Notes: a model not told the origin generated them from the sequence alone. Counted from the stretch's first letter, positions 1-6,549 are shown. The stretch is DNA of 10,209 bases from an uncultured Chloroflexota bacterium (GCA_903879975.1 CAIRNL010000706.1:1-10209); one strand, 5' to 3'. Program-made: numbers and translations.

Positions 1-413
1 GCGCTCTTGGCCTCCAGATCCTTGGCAACCTTGTCCAACTGGTCGCCGAGTGACTGGAGACCCGACTTCAGCGCTGTGGCCAGGTCGGTGGCCAATTTGC
101 TGTTGGTCACTTTCTCCCCTACTTCGCTGGCCTTGGTCTGGATGTCCTTGGCTTCATGCGACGATGCGACCTTCTGAAAACTGCTCTCCAGCGAAGCGCC
201 CAATGACTCGATGCCAGAGCGCAGATCCTGCTCGATATGCTTGCGCTCGTCACTGTTCCACCAACTCTTGCCCAGTGTCGTCAGGCGGTTGGCAAGGCCG
301 GCCAACTCATCCATCAGTTCCTGGGTCGCCTGGCGGCCGGTTGCATCGGTGCTGCTTTCACTCTGGCCAGTTGTGGCATCCGGATTCGGCTTGCTCTGTT
401 CGCTGTTTTCCAT
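1..413 (-). CDS. Helical, charged protein of unknown function (partial, C-terminus beyond left edge)
   Basis: Reading the minus strand from the ATG at 411-413 gives an open frame of 137 codons that runs off the left edge. It begins MENSEQSKPNPDATTG and contains a GKSWWNSDERKHIEQDLRSG stretch. The start is supported by a GGAG ribosome-binding sequence about 8 bases upstream and by a promoter at 495-523. The first 30 or so residues are polar, low-complexity and probably disordered. The rest is rich in Lys, Glu, Asp, Ser and Leu with heptad-like spacing, and reads as amphipathic helices. No signal peptide or membrane segment is visible, so it is probably cytoplasmic or peripherally attached. I do not recognise the family, and a helical-bundle or membrane-surface protein is only a guess. 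The long frame in another register over 314-739 is a shadow. Confidence 0.8.
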   Translation of the reverse strand, partial: MENSEQSKPNPDATTGQSESSTDATGRQATQELMDELAGLANRLTTLGKSWWNSDERKHIEQDLRSGIESLGASLESSFQKVASSHEAKDIQTKASEVGEKVTNSKLATDLATALKSGLQSLGDQLDKVAKDLEAKS

Positions 414-494
414 TTTTTATCTCCGTTTGAATTCGCGGATCTACCGATAGGTGACAGACTCTTGCGCTCAGCGTGCTGACCGTCACCACTTGTC
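414..494 (-). other. Structured 5' leader of the leftmost gene
   Basis: The leader between the predicted transcription start (about 488) and the ATG at 413 contains nested inverted repeats. GGTGAC at 450-455 pairs with GTCACC at 482-487, enclosing TCAGC (468-472) and GCTGA (475-479) separated by two bases. The outer stem would lie almost at the 5' end of the transcript. It could protect the mRNA or regulate it. No known riboswitch class was recognised. Confidence 0.35.
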
Positions 495-523
495 ATCATA
501 CAATACGCTGCCGGTGGCGTAAA
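495..523 (-). promoter_or_regulatory. Sigma-70-type promoter for the leftmost gene
   Basis: On the minus strand, TTTACG (518-523, -35, 4 of 6 consensus positions) is followed after exactly 17 bases by TATGAT (495-500, -10, 5 of 6). The predicted start is near 488, giving a leader of about 75 bases before the ATG at 413. It sits in the gap between the glycosyltransferase stop and this gene, so the gene need not depend on read-through from the operon upstream. Confidence 0.6.
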
Positions 524-524
524 G

Positions 525-553
525 GTTGCCGGGCAGAGCCGGCCCGTTGCCGG
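525..553. repeat. GC-rich repeat and weak hairpin after the glycosyltransferase gene
   Basis: GTTGCCGG occurs twice in direct orientation (525-532 and 546-553). Between the copies, CGGGC (530-534) and GCCCG (542-546) can form a 5-bp stem with a 7-base loop. This is the only hairpin just downstream of the glycosyltransferase stop. It is not followed by a T run, so it is at best a weak intrinsic terminator. Confidence 0.3.
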
Positions 554-587
554 TTGGCATTCTGGGGAGAATGGACTGCGCGGCCGG

Positions 588-3386
588 TTACTGGGCAGCG
601 GACAGGCGTACACTGTCGCCGGCGGGTTGGCCCTCGACGGTGACAGGCAGCCGCACAGTACTGACCGACTCGTAGATGCCGACACGGACAGCTGCCCCCG
701 GCGGAACGCGCAGGCGGTGTTCGGTGACGAGGAATTCACCCGGCTGCCAGCTTCCGCTCGGTGCAGGGCCGGTCACGGTCACGGGCGGCCCGTCCTGCTG
801 GGCCAACGTCATCCCCCCGGCGTCGTCGGCGTGAACAAAAAGATGATGCGGGGGAAGCAGCGGCTGCGATACCTCCCAGTAGAGGCGAATCAGCGTGTCG
901 CCAGATGTGGTTTCGTCCATATCGTAGCCATACAACAGCGCATGGGTGCCGAACTGAGCTGGGATAGGCAGCAAGTGAGAGGGGGTACGCCGGGCGAACG
1001 ACGCCCGCCGCTGCTCGATGTCAACCTCGCCCAGCAGCACCGGTGTGCTCTTTGCACCGGTGGCAGCGTCGATAAAGCCTGCTGCCAGGCGATAGTCGCC
1101 GCTGCCGACGAGGCCAGGCACAAAGAAACGCACCGGCAAGCGCAGCAACTCGTTGCGGCTCAGTAGATCAGCGCCATACCCGGCCAGTGGCCAGCCTTCA
1201 TAGCCGGCAACACCGTCCCCGCCGCCAGTGAGCAGAGTGACGTAGAGCGAGCGTGGCGGCGGGGCATCCTCCTGTGCCTGCAAGAAGAGCGTCAGACCCA
1301 GTTCGGTGCCCGCCAGCAACGGGCGATCCGAATCTGGGCCGGTGAAGCCCAGAAAGGCAACGCCATCCTGCGCCACAGGCGATGTCAACCGTGAACGAAT
1401 CGGCAGACGCGCCACCGGCTGTGGCTCCATCGGCGCGGTCACCGTCACCTGGCCGATGATGGCGTCGACCTGGTCGCTGCCCGCCAGCGTGAGGGCCTCG
1501 GTGCCGGCGTTATTCGCTTGTGGGCGGGCGACGCTGACCCCAATCCGGTACGCGCCGGGCGGCAGGCCGGCGGGCACGACAAGGCCGACGTGTTCTGTCA
1601 CCTCGGCGCCGGGCAGCAGGTCGGCCCAAGCTGCGGCATATTCGCGGCTGCTCCAGACCTGGCCTTGCTCGTCGAGCAGCCGCAGGCTGACATTGAGATT
1701 GGCCGGCTCGGGCAAGCGCCAGGTCAGCAGCAGCGCCAGCGGCTCGTTGGCTGCCGCAACAGTAGCAGGCGTCGTTGCGGCAGCAACCAGCTGCACGGCG
1801 CCAAAATCAGCGTTCGTTGCGACCGGCGTCGGCGCCGGCAGATCGGCCCAGGCGGTCAGGCGTGTGGCTGCGTACCAGCGATTTTCCAGGTTGGCGCTGT
1901 GCTGCGCCAGGTATTGCTCGATCTCGCCGGGCAACGAACTGCCAAAACTGAGCGGTTCGGGGAACCAGATCGCGCCGCGTTGGAGGGACGCATCGAGTGT
2001 TGTCTGCACAGCGGGCGACCATGCCACCGCAGCATTGGCTGCCGTCAGCAGCAGCGGCGTCGGCCCGGAGAGGGCCGGGTCGGCGTGTGGGGTATAGGCA
2101 CGCCAGTAGCCGACCTGCCATGGGAAGATCGCCAGTAGTACGTCCTGGTTGCGTCCCTGCTGCACGATCTGGTGCAAGATGGGGCGGTAGTCATGGGCTG
2201 TGTAGCGGGGAGTGGTGTAGTAGACGTAGATGCCGGCCAGCGCAGCGACGAGTAGCAACGTCAGCGCAGCTGGACCGGCAAAAAAGACGCGCCAGGTGCG
2301 GTCGATCGCCAATGCCAGCAGCAGGAGTGCATAGGGCAAGGCAAAGAGGAGGAGGCGTTCGCCGCCGTCGGGGAAAAAGGGATAGCGCAGGTTCACCAGC
2401 CAGCCGCCGGCAAAAGCCACCGCCAGCAAGGTGACCAGCAGTGTCACGGCAGCGCGTTTGCCGCCATGACCGGCCGGCGCAGACACACGCCGCCGGGCCA
2501 GCAGGAGACCGCCGGCTACCAGCGACACAGCAGCCAATCCAAGCACCAGCGGCCAAGGCGTCAGCCCATCCCACCAGGGAAGGTGCCCGCCGCTGAAGGC
2601 ACCCAGGTGGCGGGCGAGATAACGCAACGGGTCGAGTGCCACATCCTGGTCGGACTGGACCTTGGCACCGACGTACACCACCAGACGCGGGAGCGCATAG
2701 ACGAGCCACGGCAGATAGAGCAAGGCAACCAGCGCCTGGGCGGCAACAACCGTGCAGAGGAAGCGCAGCCTGCGCCGGTAGTGAGCCAGCGCCCAGAGCA
2801 ACTGGCCGGCCGGCACAAACGCAGCGTAGTAGAGAGTATACAGACTGGCGGTCGTCAGCACGACATACCCCAGCGCGGGCAAAATCCAGCGTACGGCAGA
2901 GTCGTTGTGTTCGAGCCGGTGTAGCCAGAGCCAGAAGCAGGCTGTGCCAGCCATGCTGAGTACCAGGCCAAGGCCGTACATACGTACTTCCTGGCTGTAG
3001 AAGAGATGCATGGGATTGAGTGCCAGCGGCAGGACGGCCAGCAGCCAGATACGCCGGCGACCCGGGAAGAGTGTCGAAGCCAGCCATGCCTGCAAAGGTA
3101 ACGCTGCCACGCCCAGGAGCACGGAGAGCGAGCGGTCGACCACCGGCTGTGCGCTGCCCCAGAGTTGGATCCACAGATGGAGCAAGGCGTAGTAAAGCGG
3201 TGGGTGGATATCCTGTGCAGTCAGCGCCACCATGCGTGTCAACGGCTCAGTGGCGAAGTAGACGCTGTAGCCTTCATCCCACCACAGCGGCTGCCAGGCC
3301 AGGCGCTGCGTGCGCAGCAGTGCGCCGGCAGCAACCCACAACATCAGGAGCCACCCGCTGTGGGCAGACCGAATCGCAGTGCTCAT
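588..3386 (-). CDS. GT39-family membrane glycosyltransferase with long extracellular beta-rich tail
   Basis: The 932-residue product resembles the dolichyl-phosphate-mannose/ArnT-like glycosyltransferases (GT-C fold, PMT_2/GT39), which transfer a sugar from a polyprenyl-phosphate carrier on the outer face of the cytoplasmic membrane. The catalytic first loop is visible as WWDEGYSVYF (Asp37-Glu38). It is followed by DIHPPLYYALLH (59-70) and YSQEVRMYGL (130-139), both typical of the family. Hydrophobic membrane segments fill residues about 10-390, the last being near 371-390. Residues about 391-932 lack membrane segments and contain three related beta-rich modules (about 525-650, 672-795 and 810-930), far more than the roughly 400-600 residues of a typical bacterial member. 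The ATG (3384-3386) lies 7 bases after the stop of the upstream lipoprotein gene, so the two are probably co-transcribed. No strong Shine-Dalgarno is seen, which suggests coupling. The acceptor and sugar cannot be told from sequence. Confidence 0.88.
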   Translation of the reverse strand: MSTAIRSAHSGWLLMLWVAAGALLRTQRLAWQPLWWDEGYSVYFATEPLTRMVALTAQDIHPPLYYALLHLWIQLWGSAQPVVDRSLSVLLGVAALPLQAWLASTLFPGRRRIWLLAVLPLALNPMHLFYSQEVRMYGLGLVLSMAGTACFWLWLHRLEHNDSAVRWILPALGYVVLTTASLYTLYYAAFVPAGQLLWALAHYRRRLRFLCTVVAAQALVALLYLPWLVYALPRLVVYVGAKVQSDQDVALDPLRYLARHLGAFSGGHLPWWDGLTPWPLVLGLAAVSLVAGGLLLARRRVSAPAGHGGKRAAVTLLVTLLAVAFAGGWLVNLRYPFFPDGGERLLLFALPYALLLLALAIDRTWRVFFAGPAALTLLLVAALAGIYVYYTTPRYTAHDYRPILHQIVQQGRNQDVLLAIFPWQVGYWRAYTPHADPALSGPTPLLLTAANAAVAWSPAVQTTLDASLQRGAIWFPEPLSFGSSLPGEIEQYLAQHSANLENRWYAATRLTAWADLPAPTPVATNADFGAVQLVAAATTPATVAAANEPLALLLTWRLPEPANLNVSLRLLDEQGQVWSSREYAAAWADLLPGAEVTEHVGLVVPAGLPPGAYRIGVSVARPQANNAGTEALTLAGSDQVDAIIGQVTVTAPMEPQPVARLPIRSRLTSPVAQDGVAFLGFTGPDSDRPLLAGTELGLTLFLQAQEDAPPPRSLYVTLLTGGGDGVAGYEGWPLAGYGADLLSRNELLRLPVRFFVPGLVGSGDYRLAAGFIDAATGAKSTPVLLGEVDIEQRRASFARRTPSHLLPIPAQFGTHALLYGYDMDETTSGDTLIRLYWEVSQPLLPPHHLFVHADDAGGMTLAQQDGPPVTVTGPAPSGSWQPGEFLVTEHRLRVPPGAAVRVGIYESVSTVRLPVTVEGQPAGDSVRLSAAQ

Positions 3387-3392
3387 GGGCAG

Positions 3393-4376
3393 TTACGGCT
3401 TCTCGTAGCGAACATAAAATTCGCGGTCGGTGTCCGCCGCCGCCAGGGTAAACGTGGCTGCCGGGCCGGCAGGCGCCCTGCCGCCATCCAGCAGCTGGAT
3501 TTCCCAAACGCCCGCCGAGTTGACGCCAGGGAACTCAACCTTCATGTTCTGAAAACGTTGGCGCGGGCTGGCAATGGGCCAGGTCATACCGGCCGCGTCT
3601 GCAGAGATGGCGCTGACCGGCATCTCCACGCCATCGTGGACGATACGCAGGCTGTAGCCAGGTACGGCTTTATCGCCCTGCCCGACGTAGAGAAAGACGC
3701 GCACGAGGTTGTTGTTTTCCGGGAAGCGCTCCTGCGTCACCAAGTTGAACGCCAAGGCGGGGGACGGTACTAGCGTAGCGGGCGGATCAGCTGGTGGTGC
3801 GGCCGCGATCGGTTCTGGCGTGGGCGGCGACACGACCAGTTCCTGTACTGCGGCATCGGGTTCGGCCACTGCGATGGCATCGACAAGGCCGTCGGTGTCG
3901 GCATACTGCTGTGCAATCCAGCCGGGAAGCTCATCGACACAGCAGAGCTGCCACCACTCGTCGTCGGCGCTGCGGCCGACGATCGTAAACTGGTCGCCGC
4001 GCATGCCAAGCTTGAGCACGGGATATTGCAGGCCGGGGCCGCGGCGAATATTGATCATATCATTGTTGACTACGGCAATTGCGCTCTGCGGAGCTGAGGT
4101 AGCCGGTTCGGCGCTCTGGGGTGTCGGCTGCTCCACCGGCGCCGATGGCACGGATGCGGGCTGGCTCCGTGCCGGCGGTGCAGCGTTTTCAGCGGCTGGT
4201 TGGGCGGCTGCAGGGACTTTCAGCACGACTGGCTGCGGCGGTGTGGGGGTGAAGGTAGGTCGCGGCGTGCGGATCGGGGCAGCTGCGGACTCCTGGGACT
4301 CACTACGGTTGAAACAGCCACTCATGGGTATGCTCAGCGCCAGCAGCGCCGCACCGAGCAGCAGTCGATTCTTCAT
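3393..4376 (-). CDS. SH3-domain lipoprotein (second of a pair)
   Basis: The 327-residue product has a short Lys/Arg N-region, a hydrophobic core and a lipobox ending M-S-G-C (Cys21), so it should be lipid-anchored on the outer face of the membrane. Residues about 22-98 are a Pro/Ala/Thr linker including PTFTPTPPQP. Residues about 99-162 form a bacterial SH3 (SH3_3-like) domain: NIRRGPGLQYPVLKLGMRG, then WWQLCCVDELPGWIAQQY, with vicinal cysteines at 145-146. After a second Pro/Ala linker, residues about 210-327 form a beta-rich domain ending DREFYVRYEKP. Domain order, linker and C-terminus match the gene just upstream (4419-5675), so the two are paralogues. The gene starts 42 bases after that gene's stop and ends 6 bases before the glycosyltransferase ATG. 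The start codon precedes the signal peptide directly; the Shine-Dalgarno is weak (GGAAAG region). SH3_3 domains commonly bind peptidoglycan or peptide ligands; the ligand here is unknown. Confidence 0.85.
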   Translation of the reverse strand: MKNRLLLGAALLALSIPMSGCFNRSESQESAAAPIRTPRPTFTPTPPQPVVLKVPAAAQPAAENAAPPARSQPASVPSAPVEQPTPQSAEPATSAPQSAIAVVNNDMINIRRGPGLQYPVLKLGMRGDQFTIVGRSADDEWWQLCCVDELPGWIAQQYADTDGLVDAIAVAEPDAAVQELVVSPPTPEPIAAAPPADPPATLVPSPALAFNLVTQERFPENNNLVRVFLYVGQGDKAVPGYSLRIVHDGVEMPVSAISADAAGMTWPIASPRQRFQNMKVEFPGVNSAGVWEIQLLDGGRAPAGPAATFTLAAADTDREFYVRYEKP

Positions 4377-4418
4377 TTGAAACTGCTTTCCGGATTCCCG
4401 GCTTCACAGTGATATCGT

Positions 4419-5675
4419 TCACCGTACCCGGACAAAGCCAAGGTACACCTCGCGGTTTGGGTTATTGCAATCCGTCGTAAATTGGATAACGTCGGAGAGC
4501 TGGTTTCCGGCTCCATCGCGTGCCCAGACAGTCCATGTTCCCTGCCCGAGCAGGTCACACGGGCGCGGCGTGGCTAACTCGCCCGGCGCCGGGGTCGGCG
4601 CAGTAGGTGGCCGGAACTCGTATTTGTAGTTGTACTTGACGCGGTTGCCAGCGCCCAAAGGTGCGCTAAACTCGATGGCGTTGGTACTGGGGCGTTCGGT
4701 GTTGGTGTTAGCTCGGTCAAAGCCGTTGAACTTGACTTCTAGGAAATAGCCTTCAGCCGGTTCTTCGGGCTTATTGAAATTGTTGAGTTCCCCCACAAAG
4801 AAATAGGCCCAGATCGTAATAAACTGGTTTTCGGTCGGAAAGAACTGCGGACCGATGGCGCGCTCGAAAGGGTAGGGTGTGGCTGTCGGAGTGGGCGTCA
4901 CCGTAGGCGTAAAGGTGGGCGTGAAGGTAGGCGTAAAGGTAGGAGGTGGCTGGGCGGCTACCAGCGCAACCGCCTCGGTCTCATTGACGACGCGCACGTG
5001 GGTCGCCGCCACCCAGACGGAGAATCCATTGACACAGCAGACTTCAAACCAATCACCCTGAGTATTGCGACCGATAATGGCGACGGGGATTCCAGGTCCC
5101 AACTGTGCCACGAGCGGGTATTGCACGCCCGGCCCGCTGCGCAGTGCAGCGTAGCCGCCTTCGACGATAATAAAGGGGGTCGCAGTGGGTCCCGGCGTCG
5201 GCGTATCGGTTGGGAGAGGCGTCGATGTGGGTGTAGGGAAGCCGGGTGTTAGGGCGACCGGTGCAGCGGCGGGTGCAGCAGCCGTCAGTTGAGCGGCCAG
5301 CGCAGCAGCGGTGGCCGTCTGTTCGAGGGGCGGCAGCGTGGCGGTTGGGAGCGGCGTCTCCGTCGGAGTAGGTTGTGGCGTATCGGTTGGCGGGATAGCA
5401 ATAATGATACGGTCTGCATCCAGGGTCGGCTGAATCACGATTACACCCGGGGTGCCGTCACGTGGCGGGGTCACGACGACCAGCGGCAGCAATGCTTGCG
5501 GTGTGGGGGTGAAGGTGGGTGCAAGCTGACGGGTCGGAACGGGCGCTGGCGTGGGCGGCGCCAGCCACTCAGAGAAGGCACAGCCCGCCGTCGTTGCAAA
5601 CATGAAGAGCGCAGCAGCAAAGCCTGCAACGCGTCTCCTCCGGCGTAGGGGGTGTCGATTGTGAGCAATCGGCAT
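4419..5675 (-). CDS. SH3-domain lipoprotein (first of a pair)
   Basis: The frame is open from 5903, but the likely start is the ATG at 5673-5675 (418 residues). It immediately precedes a lipoprotein signal peptide with five consecutive Arg (residues 11-15), a hydrophobic core, and a lipobox ending T-A-G-C (Cys32). An AGGTGA sequence lies 10 bases upstream, and the operon promoter (5808-5816) lies inside the longer frame, which argues against the 5903 start. A GTG at 5681 is an alternative. A Pro/Thr-rich linker follows (to about residue 167). Then comes an SH3_3-like domain (about 168-230: YAALRSGPGVQYPLVAQLGP, WFEVCCVNGFSVWV, vicinal Cys213-214). Next is a PTFTPTFTPT repeat linker (about 244-267), then a beta-rich C-terminal domain (about 268-418) ending NREVYLGFVRVR. 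It is a paralogue of the next gene in the operon. It is probably anchored outside the membrane, and its ligand is unknown. Confidence 0.83.
   Translation of the reverse strand: MPIAHNRHPLRRRRRVAGFAAALFMFATTAGCAFSEWLAPPTPAPVPTRQLAPTFTPTPQALLPLVVVTPPRDGTPGVIVIQPTLDADRIIIAIPPTDTPQPTPTETPLPTATLPPLEQTATAAALAAQLTAAAPAAAPVALTPGFPTPTSTPLPTDTPTPGPTATPFIIVEGGYAALRSGPGVQYPLVAQLGPGIPVAIIGRNTQGDWFEVCCVNGFSVWVAATHVRVVNETEAVALVAAQPPPTFTPTFTPTFTPTVTPTPTATPYPFERAIGPQFFPTENQFITIWAYFFVGELNNFNKPEEPAEGYFLEVKFNGFDRANTNTERPSTNAIEFSAPLGAGNRVKYNYKYEFRPPTAPTPAPGELATPRPCDLLGQGTWTVWARDGAGNQLSDVIQFTTDCNNPNREVYLGFVRVR
4891..4941. repeat. 12-bp tandem repeat coding a Thr-Phe-Thr-Pro linker
   Basis: Four roughly 12-base units lie head to tail at 4891-4902, 4903-4914, 4915-4926 and 4927-4938. 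The clearest unit is GTAGGCGTAAAG (4903-4914 and 4927-4938, identical), and the one between differs at two positions. On the coding (minus) strand each unit encodes one Pro/Thr/Phe tetrad of the linker after the SH3 domain. Because the unit is a multiple of three, gain or loss would lengthen or shorten the linker without breaking the frame. Confidence 0.8.
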
Positions 5676-5807
5676 GCGCACGAAGTCACCTGCTGGTCCA
5701 CTCGGAGAGATATTTTTTTCCGATGAATGCGCTACCACGGATGCCTCGTCTACCGTGCTGGCTGGCTGTTCCACGCCGGATGCATGGCGTGCCGTCCTAT
5801 AGCAGGC

Positions 5808-5816
5808 AGTATAGCA
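5808..5816 (-). promoter_or_regulatory. Extended -10 promoter for the lipoprotein/glycosyltransferase operon
   Basis: On the minus strand, TGC followed by TATACT (5 of 6 consensus) makes an extended -10 element. A weak -35 candidate, TTCAGC, lies 18 bases further upstream. A second, similar TGCTATAG follows shortly downstream, so start selection may be fuzzy. The predicted start near 5801 gives a leader of about 125 bases before the ATG at 5675. Confidence 0.5.
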
Positions 5817-5890
5817 CGCATTGGGCAGCAAGCTGAAGCTATCATCTGCGCCGGACAGACAGAATATTGGCATGTCAGCAAGCGGGCGAT

Positions 5891-5919
5891 TTGGCTGAGA
5901 CACATTTCTTCGCTATGAT
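5891..5919 (+). promoter_or_regulatory. Sigma-70-type promoter for rplI
   Basis: TTGGCT (5891-5896, 4 of 6) and TATGAT (5914-5919, 5 of 6) are separated by exactly 17 bases. Transcription would start near 5926 and leave a leader of about 95 bases before the rplI ATG. It has the same -10 and spacing as the promoter of the leftmost gene, which suggests the same housekeeping sigma factor. Confidence 0.68.
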
Positions 5920-5942
5920 TGAGGTCTTGCTGCCGCCAAACA

Positions 5943-5977
5943 GGGTAGTACCCGAGGTCTTAGCAGCCGCTGGCTGC
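5943..5977 (+). promoter_or_regulatory. Small inverted repeats in the rplI leader
   Basis: GGGTA-G-TACCC (5943-5953) is followed by a perfect 6-bp hairpin, GCAGCC with loop GCT and GGCTGC (5963-5977). Both fall in the predicted rplI leader RNA. They could be a site for autogenous control, as is common for ribosomal protein genes, but no described r-protein leader motif was recognised. Confidence 0.35.
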
Positions 5978-6007
5978 GAACCACGTATCAACATGATGCG
6001 CTTGCAA

Positions 6008-6013
6008 AAAGGA
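6008..6013 (+). promoter_or_regulatory. rplI: Strong ribosome-binding site of rplI
   Basis: AAAGGA, read further as AAGGAG at 6009-6014, lies 7 bases before the ATG at 6022 and is close to the ideal anti-16S match. The same AAGGAG is used by the gene starting at 9922. It fixes the rplI start without ambiguity. Confidence 0.85.
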
Positions 6014-6021
6014 GATTAAAG

Positions 6022-6549
6022 ATGGCGCGTGTCAAAATTTTGCTGACCAAAGATGTGCCTGAACTGGGTCAAGCCGGCAATGTATTTTCCGTGGCCGGTG
6101 GCTATGCCCGCAACTATCTCATGCCGCGGGGACTGGCTGTCCTGGCAACGCGCGGTGCGATGAAGCAGGCGGACGAAATCAAGACAGCGGCGACGCGCCG
6201 TCGTGCGCGCGAGCGTGCCAACGCCGAAGCGCAGGCGCAGGTGATCTCCGGCACGAAGCTCCTCTTCACGGCCAACGCCGGCGAGAACGACCGTCTGTAT
6301 GGGTCAGTCACGGCAACCGACATTGCCGAAAAACTGAGCGCGGTAGTCGGCTTCGAGGTGGATCGTCGCCGCATCGACATCGAGCATGCGATCCGCGACC
6401 TGGGCATTCACGACCTGTCCATTCGCCTCATGCCCGAAGTGGCTGCCACGTTCAAGGTAGCGGTCGTGCGCGAGGGCGAGAACTGGAATGCAGCCGAGGC
6501 GCGTGCAGCGGCCAAGGCGGCTGCAGCGGCTGCAAAAGCAGCCGCTTAA
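6022..6549 (+). CDS. rplI: 50S ribosomal protein L9
   Basis: The 175-residue product is bacterial L9, which binds 23S rRNA at the L1-stalk base and bridges to the 30S side by its elongated form. The N-terminal domain carries the L9 signature (residues 16-43: GQAGNVFSVAGGYARNYLMP, then RGLAVLAT). A charged connecting helix rich in Arg, Ala and Glu (about 44-75) follows, then the C-terminal domain (about 77-150: LYGSVTATDIAEKL, VDRRRIDIEHAIRDLG, FKVAVVREGE). L9 is usually about 148-150 residues; here a tail of about 25 residues, nearly all Ala with some Lys and Arg, is added. The usual partners rpsF, ssb and rpsR are absent; the gene has its own promoter (5891-5919) and terminator (6603-6636), so it appears monocistronic. 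Confidence 0.98.
   Translation: MARVKILLTKDVPELGQAGNVFSVAGGYARNYLMPRGLAVLATRGAMKQADEIKTAATRRRARERANAEAQAQVISGTKLLFTANAGENDRLYGSVTATDIAEKLSAVVGFEVDRRRIDIEHAIRDLGIHDLSIRLMPEVAATFKVAVVREGENWNAAEARAAAKAAAAAAKAAA
6525..6546 (+). repeat. Hairpin at the rplI stop codon
   Basis: AGCGGCTGC (6525-6533) and GCAGCCGCT (6538-6546) form a perfect 9-bp stem around an AAAA loop, ending at the first base of the rplI stop codon. Further copies of the arms follow at 6551-6557 (GCAGCCG) and 6571-6584 (CGGCTG, TT, CAGCCG), so alternative pairings are possible before the main terminator. Part of this follows from the Ala-rich coding of the tail. Confidence 0.6.

Larger units (their letters stand above)
5676..6021. 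other. Divergent intergenic region between lipoprotein operon and rplI
   Basis: This 346-base stretch separates the minus-strand lipoprotein operon from rplI. It holds a minus-strand extended -10 promoter (5808-5816), a plus-strand promoter (5891-5919), and the rplI leader with two small inverted repeats. It also has a T7 tract at 5713-5719. The open frame that continues from the lipoprotein up to 5903 overlaps these promoters and is not counted as coding. Confidence 0.7.

Noticed and set aside
627..1166. Plus-strand open frame antisense to the glycosyltransferase gene, and similar ones at 1306-2097 and 1518-2138
   Set aside because: No ribosome-binding site or protein family signal was found; they are antisense shadows of a long high-GC coding region.
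2191..3174. Minus-strand open frame of 327 codons in another register of the glycosyltransferase gene
   Set aside because: It lies wholly inside the well-supported GT39 gene. Its product is Arg/Ala/Gly/Pro-rich, as expected for an alternate frame in high-GC DNA.
3709..4380. Plus-strand open frame antisense to the second lipoprotein
   Set aside because: It is a Ser/Gly/Ala low-complexity product created by reading Pro/Ala/Thr codons backwards; the minus-strand product has a full lipoprotein and SH3 layout.
4891..4941. Short tandem repeat considered as a CRISPR-like array
   Set aside because: The units are 12 bases with no spacers, and they encode an in-frame Thr/Pro linker.
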